From assembly GCA_934277985.1 (NCBI GenBank), contig CAKQWF010000005.1:62001-126000 (forward strand): a DNA stretch of 64,000 bases, in the 5' to 3' direction. The notes beneath the pieces were generated by a model. It worked only from the letters and a program-made list of their open reading frames with translations. It was not told the DNA's origin and made no database searches. Origin of the DNA: an uncultured Oxalobacter sp. (lineage in GTDB: Bacteria; Pseudomonadota; Gammaproteobacteria; Burkholderiales; Burkholderiaceae_D). Below are positions 57,979 through 64,000 of the stretch, piece after piece. Position 1 is the first letter of the stretch. Every line of letters begins with the position of its first letter. Position numbers and translations under genes: made by a program.

Positions 57979-58899
57979 TCAGGTGGAAAACAGTTCTTCC
58001 CGCGTGACGGTAGCCGTTCCGAGTTTTCCGACGACGATGCCCGCGGCACGGTTGGCGATCTGTACGGATTCGGATACGGATTTGCCGTTGCCGAGCATGG
58101 TCGCCAGCGTGGCGATGACGGTATCGCCGGCACCCGATACGTCGAACACTTCGCGTGCCACGGTCGGAATGTGCAATACCTCGGTGGCACCGTAAAGCGA
58201 CATGCCTTCTTCGGAACGTGTCAGCAGGAGATATTGCAGGTTCAGCGTTTCACGCAGTTTTTGCGCCTTTTGCGTCAGTTCCGTTTCGTCTTTCCAGCTG
58301 CCGACGATTTGCCGCAGTTCGGATTTGTTCGGTGTCAGGATCGTGGCGCCACGGTATTTGGAAAAATCATCGCCTTTCGGATCGATCAGGGTGATTTTGT
58401 TTGCCTTGCGGGCATCGTCGATCATGTCGGATACGTGATCGAGTGCGCCCTTGCCGTAATCCGACAAAATGATGATGTCGTGTTCGGCCAGCAGAGCCCG
58501 GTATTGTTCACGTGCGTTTTCCAGTATTTCGTGAGTAGGTCTTTTTTCGAAATCCAGACGCAAGAGTTGTTGTTGTCTTCCGATGACGCGCAGTTTGACG
58601 GTTGTCGAAATACCGGGAGCCGAATGGAGGCAGGGGGTGATGCCGGATTGTTCCAGCAGTTTGCCGATTACGGTACCTGCTTCATCATCGCCGATTACAC
58701 CCAGAAGGCTGCATGAAGCGCCCAGTGCGGCGACATTGCGTGCGACATTGGCCGCACCGCCCAGACGTTCCTCGTTTCTGCCGATCAGGACAACCGGTAC
58801 AGGAGCTTCCGGCGATATCCGGTTGACATCGCCGAACCAGTAACGGTCGAGCATGACATCGCCGACGATCAATATGCTGGGATTTTTCATGTTGTTCAT
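57979..58899 (-). CDS. rfaE1: D-glycero-beta-D-manno-heptose-7-phosphate kinase
   Basis: A 306-residue PfkB-family kinase corresponding to the N-terminal half of HldE. Signatures are RISPEAPVPVV, RLGGAANVARNVAALG, LSDYGKGAL and DVSGAGDTV (active-site Asp). It supplies phosphorylated heptose for ADP-heptose and LPS core. The adenylyltransferase half (HldE2) is not attached. ATGs at 58899 and 58890 are both possible starts. Confidence 0.93.
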   Translation of the reverse strand: MNNMKNPSILIVGDVMLDRYWFGDVNRISPEAPVPVVLIGRNEERLGGAANVARNVAALGASCSLLGVIGDDEAGTVIGKLLEQSGITPCLHSAPGISTTVKLRVIGRQQQLLRLDFEKRPTHEILENAREQYRALLAEHDIIILSDYGKGALDHVSDMIDDARKANKITLIDPKGDDFSKYRGATILTPNKSELRQIVGSWKDETELTQKAQKLRETLNLQYLLLTRSEEGMSLYGATEVLHIPTVAREVFDVSGAGDTVIATLATMLGNGKSVSESVQIANRAAGIVVGKLGTATVTREELFST

Positions 58900-58940
58900 G
58901 TCCGGTGCGAGATATTGGTTTGAACGGAGGCAATCGGAGT

Positions 58941-60116
58941 TCAGGATGAAAGTTTCATTTCTTCGATCCGCCTTGGCGGATAAGTTTCCCATTGATGGCA
59001 TCCCGGGCATTGCCAGTAATAATGGCGCGCCTCGAATCCGCAATGGTTGCATTGATAACGTGACAGTCTGAATGCGTATCGCTGGACGAGTGTGCGGACA
59101 AAGGACAAATCTTCGCGGATTTCAGGCGGAACGACCAGCAATTGCGCTTCCAGCAGCTTGTCCAGTCCCAGGAGTGTCGGAGTACGTCGCAGTTCATCAT
59201 GGACAAGGCGGTTTGCAGCTTCGGCACCTTCCTGTTTCAGGACAGCCTTGAACAGGATTTCAAGCAGATCGATCGAGGCCGTTTCGGCCAGATAGGACTT
59301 GAGCAGACTGATACCTTCCGGTGCGCGTCCTGCCGCCTGGTAGCCTTCCATCAGGCGTTGCGCGACGAGTACGGTGTGCGGCATGCTTTGTTTTTCGACA
59401 CGTCGCCATGTCGAGAGCGCTTCTTCCGGTTTGCCGAGCGCCATGAGGGCATCGCCTGTCAGTATGGTGGCACGGACACTCATGCGGTCAATGGAAAGCG
59501 CCGTATCCAGTAGCGGCAATGCTTTTTCCGGGTGAGTGTTGACGAGTTCATCTTCAGCCAGTTCGCAATAGAACTGCGCGATCTGTTTGTTTCGGTTGCC
59601 TGTCCCTGAATTTTGCAGGGCACGCGCGGCATCGATGGCCTGTTTCCATTCCTTTTCCCGCTGGAAGATTTCCAGCAGCGCACGACGTGCCTGAACGGAG
59701 TACGGGGTTTCGGTCAGTTCGCGGAAAACTTCTTCGGCACGATCGAGCAGGCCAGCCTTGAGAAAATCCTGTCCCAGTTCATAGCTGGCCTGCATACGTT
59801 GTTCCGGTGGAAGGTCGGGGCGCAACAACAGATTCTGGTGCATGCGGATGGCACGTTCCGTTTCGCCGCGTCGACGGAACAGGTTGCCCAGCGCGAAGTG
59901 CAGATCCGCCGTTTCCGGATCCAGACGGACGATTTCGATAAATGCGTCGATTGCCTTGTCGGGTTGCTCGTTCAGCAGGAAATTCAGCCCCTTGAAATAG
60001 CCTTTTGGCAGGCTGCGCGATTCTGAAAGCAGTTGTTTGATGTCGATACGTGCGGCAATCCATCCCAGTCCGAAGAATAGCGGGATGCTTAGCAGCCACC
60101 AGATTTCAAATTCCAT
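58941..60116 (-). CDS. lapB: Lipopolysaccharide assembly protein B
   Basis: A 391-residue protein with an N-terminal membrane anchor (WWLLSIPLFFGLGWIAARID), TPR repeats (for example HFALGNLFRRRGETERAIR) and a C-terminal rubredoxin-type zinc site (Cys356, Cys359, Cys370, Cys373). In E. coli LapB (YciM) directs LpxC to FtsH. It lies 18 bp after lapA and 41 bp before rfaE1 in an LPS-related run. Confidence 0.95.
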   Translation of the reverse strand: MEFEIWWLLSIPLFFGLGWIAARIDIKQLLSESRSLPKGYFKGLNFLLNEQPDKAIDAFIEIVRLDPETADLHFALGNLFRRRGETERAIRMHQNLLLRPDLPPEQRMQASYELGQDFLKAGLLDRAEEVFRELTETPYSVQARRALLEIFQREKEWKQAIDAARALQNSGTGNRNKQIAQFYCELAEDELVNTHPEKALPLLDTALSIDRMSVRATILTGDALMALGKPEEALSTWRRVEKQSMPHTVLVAQRLMEGYQAAGRAPEGISLLKSYLAETASIDLLEILFKAVLKQEGAEAANRLVHDELRRTPTLLGLDKLLEAQLLVVPPEIREDLSFVRTLVQRYAFRLSRYQCNHCGFEARHYYWQCPGCHQWETYPPRRIEEMKLSS

Positions 60117-60134
60117 ACACTATCTAAAAATAAA

Positions 60135-60473
60135 CTAGTCGGTTTGTGTTTCAGACGGTTTGCCGTCGGAAACCGTATTGCCGGAAGTCGGTTCGGTACC
60201 GGTTTTTTTCTGCGCTTCCTGTACTTGCATGATTTCGTTGAGTTTCTTTTTCTGTCTGGACAACTCGAGCCGGCTTCTGAATACCGTGGGAATCATCGCG
60301 AGCAGACCGAGGACGGCGCCTGCCAGAAAGAAACATAGCACAATCAGTACCAGCGGTCCGCGCAGTTCATATCCCCAGAAAAAGTATAAGGCTGTTTCCT
60401 GGGTATTTTTCAGGGCCAGTATGAAAAAAAATATGAAAAGGACCGCAGCGATTATACGGGAGAGCCATTTCAT
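60135..60473 (-). CDS. lapA: Lipopolysaccharide assembly protein A (LapA-domain)
   Basis: A 112-residue protein with two transmembrane helices (about residues 5-22 and 41-64) and a charged coiled C-terminus, matching the LapA/DUF1049 family. It is encoded just before lapB, as in E. coli. A connection to LPS control is inferred. Confidence 0.9.
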   Translation of the reverse strand: MKWLSRIIAAVLFIFFFILALKNTQETALYFFWGYELRGPLVLIVLCFFLAGAVLGLLAMIPTVFRSRLELSRQKKKLNEIMQVQEAQKKTGTEPTSGNTVSDGKPSETQTD

Positions 60474-60535
60474 GATTCAGTCCTTGTGACGGTTTTCATA
60501 AAGCGCATATTGCTGCGAAGGTATGATTGTACGTG

Positions 60536-60562
60536 AAAAAGGGCATCCGAAGATGCCCTTTT
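60536..60562 (-). terminator. Terminator downstream of ihfB
   Basis: On the minus strand GGGCATC-TTCG-GATGCCC is followed by T5, a classic UUCG-capped stem. Confidence 0.87.
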
Positions 60563-60594
60563 GGATTGAGAAAGCTTAATCGAAACAAGCGCTG

Positions 60595-60888
60595 TCAGTC
60601 CGCTTTTGCTGCTGAATCGACACGTTGCCGCAATTCCTTTCCGGGCTTGAAATGCGGTACCCGCTTGGCTTCTACGTGTACCTTTTCGCCGGAACGTGGA
60701 TTACGACCGATTCTTGGCGGACGGACGCTCAGTGCAAAACTGCCGAAACCGCGAATTTCGATGCGCTGACCGCCCGCCAGGGCGTCTGCCATGGCATCCA
60801 GTATGGTTTTCACGGTCAGTTCAGCGTCTTTGGCCAACAGTTGTGGATAGCTGTTTGCCAAAGAAATGATCAATTCGGATTTGGTCAT
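60595..60888 (-). CDS. ihfB: Integration host factor beta subunit
   Basis: A 97-residue HU/IHF-family DNA-bending protein. The signature [22 protein letters not shown] lies in residues 48-69 and ends with the Pro-bearing arm typical of IHF. It follows rpsA in 13 bp, the conserved rpsA-ihfB order. The alpha partner is not in the window. Confidence 0.95.
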   Translation of the reverse strand: MTKSELIISLANSYPQLLAKDAELTVKTILDAMADALAGGQRIEIRGFGSFALSVRPPRIGRNPRSGEKVHVEAKRVPHFKPGKELRQRVDSAAKAD

Positions 60889-60901
60889 TGTGCACTCGTG
60901 A

Positions 60902-62611
60902 TTATTGCTTGTTGTCGAATTTTGCTTTGAGCAAGGCGCCCAGACTGGTCATGCCGGAAGCAGCGCTCGAATCGTTCTGGATCTTCTGCATGGCTTCCTG
61001 GGTTTCCATCTGGTCTTTTGCCTTGATCGACAGCTGCAGCGAACGGGACTTGCGATCGATGTTGATGATCATGACTTCGACCTGATCGCCGACTTTCAGA
61101 TGGGAACCGGCATCTTCCACACGGTCGCGGGAGATTTCCGAAGCGCGCAGATAACCTTCGACGTCATCGTTGAGCTGGATGACTGCACCTTTCGGTTCTA
61201 CCGACTTGACCGTACCGGTCACGACGGAACCCTTGTCGTTCATGGCGATGTAGTTGTTGAACGGATCGCCTTCGAGCTGTTTGACGCCCAGCGAAACACG
61301 TTCGCGTTCGACGTCGATGGACAGAACGACTGCTTCGAGTTCATCACCCTTCTTGAAGTTGTGGACAGCTGTTTCGCCAGGTTCCGTCCAGGACAGGTCG
61401 GAGAGGTGAACCAGACCGTCGATATTGCCAGGCAGGCCGATGAATACGCCGAAGTCGGTGATGGACTTGATGGCACCGCTGACCTTGTCGCCTTTCTTGT
61501 GGGTGTCGGCGAATTCTTCCCACGGGTTCGGTTTGCACTGTTTCATGCCCAGGCTGATACGGCGACGTTCTTCGTCGATTTCCAGTACCATGACTTCGAC
61601 TTCGTCGCCCAGCTTGACGACCTTGTTCGGTGCGACGTTCTTGTTGGTCCAGTCCATTTCGGATACGTGTACCAGACCTTCGATGCCCTGTTCGACTTCA
61701 ACGAAAGCACCGTAATCGGTCAGGTTGGTGACCTTGCCGAACAGGCGGGTACCCTGCGGATAACGGCGGGAAAGTCCGGTCCATGGATCGTCTCCGAGCT
61801 GTTTGACGCCCAGCGAAACGCGGTTCTTTTCCTGGTCGTATTTCAGAACCTTGGCGGTGATTTCCTGGCCGACCGTCAGCATTTCGGACGGATGGCGAAC
61901 ACGACGCCATGCCAGATCGGTGATGTGCAGCAGACCGTCGATGCCGCCGAGATCGATGAATGCACCGTAATCGGTGATGTTCTTGACGATACCGTTGACG
62001 ATGGTGCCTTCTTTCAGGGTTTCCATCAGTTTCTGGCGTTCTTCGCCCATGGAGGCTTCGACGACGGCACGGCGGGACAGAACGACATTGTTGCGCTTGC
62101 GATCAAGCTTGATGACCTTGAATTCCAGGGTCTTGCCTTCATAAGGCGTGGTGTCCTTGACAGGACGGGTATCCACCAGGGAACCCGGCAGGAAAGCGCG
62201 GATACCGTTGGTCAGTACGGTCAGACCGCCCTTGACCTTGCCGTTGACGGTACCGGTGACGATTTCGCCCGATTCCATGGCTTTTTCCAGTGCCAGCCAG
62301 GAGGCGAGGCGTTTGGCCTTGTCACGGGACAGGATGGTGTCGCCATAACCGTTTTCAAGCGATTCGATGGCAACGGAGACATAGTCACCGACCTTGACTT
62401 CCAGTTCGCCGACGTCGTTTTTGAATTCGTCGATAGGAATAAAGGATTCGGATTTCAGTCCGGCATTGACGACGACGAAATTGTGGTCGATGCGGACGAC
62501 TTCGGCCGAGATGACTTCGCCGGAGCGCATGTCATGACGGGCAAGAGATTCTTCAAATAAAGCGGCAAAACTTTCCATTCCGGAATCCTGGGTAGATGCA
62601 GCAGTAGGCAT
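60902..62611 (-). CDS. rpsA: 30S ribosomal protein S1
   Basis: A 569-residue protein with six S1/OB RNA-binding repeats. Residues such as [26 protein letters not shown] and the later [20 protein letters not shown] repeats are evident. The frame also has an in-frame Met at 62578. No Shine-Dalgarno sequence precedes the ATG at 62611; a 105-nt structured leader separates it from cmk, consistent with autogenous translational control known for S1. Confidence 0.97.
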   Translation of the reverse strand: MPTAASTQDSGMESFAALFEESLARHDMRSGEVISAEVVRIDHNFVVVNAGLKSESFIPIDEFKNDVGELEVKVGDYVSVAIESLENGYGDTILSRDKAKRLASWLALEKAMESGEIVTGTVNGKVKGGLTVLTNGIRAFLPGSLVDTRPVKDTTPYEGKTLEFKVIKLDRKRNNVVLSRRAVVEASMGEERQKLMETLKEGTIVNGIVKNITDYGAFIDLGGIDGLLHITDLAWRRVRHPSEMLTVGQEITAKVLKYDQEKNRVSLGVKQLGDDPWTGLSRRYPQGTRLFGKVTNLTDYGAFVEVEQGIEGLVHVSEMDWTNKNVAPNKVVKLGDEVEVMVLEIDEERRRISLGMKQCKPNPWEEFADTHKKGDKVSGAIKSITDFGVFIGLPGNIDGLVHLSDLSWTEPGETAVHNFKKGDELEAVVLSIDVERERVSLGVKQLEGDPFNNYIAMNDKGSVVTGTVKSVEPKGAVIQLNDDVEGYLRASEISRDRVEDAGSHLKVGDQVEVMIINIDRKSRSLQLSIKAKDQMETQEAMQKIQNDSSAASGMTSLGALLKAKFDNKQ

Positions 62612-62628
62612 ATATAAGTTGTGAAAAG

Positions 62629-62655
62629 CCGGTCATTCCCTGTGGAACGAACCGG
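62629..62655 (-). promoter_or_regulatory. Structured leader hairpin of rpsA
   Basis: On the minus strand CCGGT-U-CGTTCC pairs with GGAATG-ACCGG across a short ACAG loop, an 11-bp stem with one bulge, 17 nt before the rpsA ATG. A second small hairpin (GAGGT/ACCTC, 62705-62718) overlaps the cmk stop. Confidence 0.6.
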
Positions 62656-62716
62656 GTCAGGTTGTCAAATACCCGCAAAGGCCTTGCACCTTGACGGGGC
62701 CAAAGAGGTGGGAACC

Positions 62717-63385
62717 TCAACTGCGCGATCGGATGGTACGGGCAAACAGATCCAGTACACGTTCGACCGTTTCCTGGATATTCAGGGTCGATGTATCGAG
62801 CGTGATGGCGTCAGGTGCAGCGACAAGCGGTGCAGTCTGACGTTGGGTGTCGCGTTTGTCCCGTTCGATCAAATCATTGCGCAGATTGTCAATGTTAGCA
62901 GGAATTCCTTTTTCCAACAACTGCTTATATCGTCTTTCCGCACGGATATCGACACTGGCGGTCAGAAATATCTTGAGATCGGCTTCAGGGAAAATGACAG
63001 TTCCCATGTCCCGTCCGTCCGCCACCAGACCAGGCGCTTTTCTAAAGCCGGTTTGCAAATCGGTCAGTGCTTGTCTTACCGCAGGAATGGCGGCGATTTT
63101 CGAAGCCATATTGCCGATGGTTTCCGAGCGGATGGCATCGGTGACATCTTCATCGCCGAGAAAAATGTGTTCTTTTTCGAAACGGCAGGGCAGGTTGCGG
63201 GCCATTTCGGCGATTTGACCTGTATCATCCGGATTGATGCCGGAACGTATGACGGATAAGGCGGTCAGACGATACAATGCTCCGGAATCGAGGTAATGAA
63301 AGTGGAGTTTTTCGGCGACGATTCGTGCAACGGTTCCTTTTCCGGATGCGGTCGGGCCGTCGATGGTGATGATGGAAATGTTCAT
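62717..63385 (-). CDS. cmk: Cytidylate kinase
   Basis: A 222-residue NMP kinase converting CMP and dCMP to diphosphates. P-loop GPTASGKGTV is at residues 10-19; LDSGALYR and VADGRDMGTVIFP are CMP-binding blocks. The open frame extends 63 codons upstream, but ATG 63385 gives the family N-terminus. It precedes rpsA as in many proteobacteria. Confidence 0.96.
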   Translation of the reverse strand: MNISIITIDGPTASGKGTVARIVAEKLHFHYLDSGALYRLTALSVIRSGINPDDTGQIAEMARNLPCRFEKEHIFLGDEDVTDAIRSETIGNMASKIAAIPAVRQALTDLQTGFRKAPGLVADGRDMGTVIFPEADLKIFLTASVDIRAERRYKQLLEKGIPANIDNLRNDLIERDKRDTQRQTAPLVAAPDAITLDTSTLNIQETVERVLDLFARTIRSRS

Positions 63386-63461
63386 GGATGGGTTTGACAC
63401 GGCGTGATGTACCAGATGAAATGGAAAACTCGTCTTTCGGCGCCAGCGATAGCGATATGTT

Positions 63462-63499
63462 ATCCGGATTGAACAAAATATTCCGGATAATATCCGGAC
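63462..63499. repeat. Repeated near-palindromic ATCCGGAT octamers
   Basis: ATCCGGAT (63462-63469), TTCCGGAT (63481-63488) and ATCCGGAC (63492-63499) lie between the cmk and zapB starts. The last two form a 7-bp inverted repeat. Function unknown; the divergent promoters make an operator possible. Confidence 0.4.
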
Positions 63500-63601
63500 G
63501 GCGTTAGAATTTGGGGTAAAAATGCTACACAAGAGCGTGCCAGCGCGCAACCAGCCGTTTTTGCCGGGTGTCAATGTTTATTCTATTGGTGACCTTTGAA
63601 T

Positions 63602-63829
63602 ATGATTTCAGAATTTGATGTATTGTCGGAAAAAATCAGTCAGCTGGCCAGTCTGACTCAGGCCTTGAGACGTGAGAATGCCGATCTGCGTTTGAAGAAT
63701 GCGGAATTGACGATGGAAAACCAGCAGCTTTCGGAACGGATGGAGGGGGCGCGGCAGCGTGTGTCTTCGCTGATCCAAACCTTGCCGGCCGTAGAAAATG
63801 CAGAAGGAGTGTCCAATGATACAAATTGA
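63602..63829 (+). CDS. zapB: ZapB-like coiled-coil cell division protein
   Basis: A 75-residue, almost wholly coiled-coil protein: heptads run through LSEKISQLASLTQALRREN and LRLKNAELTMENQQLSERM. Position immediately before zapA (14-bp overlap) supports a role with the Z-ring. Sequence alone would also allow SlyX-like proteins. ATG 63602 is preferred over TTG 63596. Confidence 0.75.
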   Translation: MISEFDVLSEKISQLASLTQALRRENADLRLKNAELTMENQQLSERMEGARQRVSSLIQTLPAVENAEGVSNDTN

Positions 63830-64000
63830 TGTGACCATTATGGGGCAGTCCTATCGTCTGGCATGCCATGATGACGAAAAGGACAAGTTGAAAGAAGCTG
63901 TGGCGTATCTTGACAAGAAAATGTGCGCGATTCGCGATACCGGAAAGATCAAGGGTAACGACAGGATCGCGATCATGGCGTCGCTGTCTATCGCGGCGGA
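63816..64000 (+). CDS. zapA: Cell division protein ZapA (3' truncated by window edge)
   Basis: The first 61 residues are visible: IQIDVTIMGQSYRLACHDDE, then LKEAVAYLDKKM and a helical part, matching ZapA, which bundles FtsZ filaments. The frame continues past the right edge. Overlap with the zapB-like gene implies translational coupling. A 6S RNA gene commonly follows zapA but is outside this window. Confidence 0.9.
   Translation, partial: MIQIDVTIMGQSYRLACHDDEKDKLKEAVAYLDKKMCAIRDTGKIKGNDRIAIMASLSIAA

Noticed and set aside
60905-62560. 551-codon plus-strand open frame opposite rpsA
   Set aside because: Antisense of repeated S1 domains; the apparent internal repeats simply mirror rpsA.

Overview
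This 64 kb window is a dense stretch of housekeeping chromosome from a betaproteobacterium, most likely Oxalobacteraceae (Burkholderiales) and plausibly Oxalobacter. I base this on gene order (yhdP-nit-tldD; an unbroken mraZ-to-lpxC cell-wall cluster followed by dciA and secA; cmk-rpsA-ihfB-lapA-lapB-hldE1), the beta-type rnpB sequence, intermediate G+C and protein character. Genus assignment is inference; no database was searched. I see no insertion sequence, prophage, CRISPR array, integron or tRNA gene.

Layout. 1-3473: tail of yhdP (cut by the window edge). 3500-7217: nit amidase, tldD, and aroG behind an aromatic-residue leader peptide and terminator (attenuator). 7249-8884: yajQ and murB, divergent. 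8888-12069 (minus): a four-gene operon, mtnP-ald2-apt-mtnA, that fits the oxygen-independent DHAP shunt for methylthioadenosine and 5'-deoxyadenosine. 12220-14538 (minus): argG and argF. 14664-16810 (minus): rsgA and an M48 protease. 16858-18173 (plus): orn and a soluble NarL-type histidine kinase. 18178-19467 (minus): waaA. 19711-21675 (plus): an endonuclease-family protein with clsB, then rnpB.

22461-40585 is the dcw cluster (mraZ, rsmH, ftsL, ftsI, murE, murF, mraY, murD, ftsW, murG, murC, ddlB, ftsQ, ftsA, ftsZ, lpxC), all plus strand and mostly overlapping, preceded by a 10-bp-periodic MraZ box array. It is followed by dciA (minus), secA, argJ and a DUF815 ATPase. valS (minus) is divergent from a TPP-riboswitch-controlled thiC-thiS-thiG-thiD-thiE operon. 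Then come a second cardiolipin synthase (minus), uvrD (plus), and the minus-strand run cmk, rpsA, ihfB, lapA, lapB, hldE1. The window ends in zapB-like and zapA (truncated).

Functionally the window joins peptidoglycan synthesis and division, LPS synthesis and its control (lpxC, waaA, hldE1, lapA/lapB), arginine and thiamine biosynthesis, aromatic biosynthesis and nucleoside-thioether salvage. Two absences point to an anaerobic or microaerobic life: the MTA operon carries an aldolase but no mtnC/mtnD genes for the oxygen-requiring route, and the thi operon lacks the oxygen-using glycine oxidase gene thiO that often sits between thiC and thiS in aerobic relatives. The most interesting elements are the aroG attenuator, the MTA/DHAP-shunt operon, the riboswitch with a Shine-Dalgarno-sequestering hairpin, and several unexplained palindromes at promoters.
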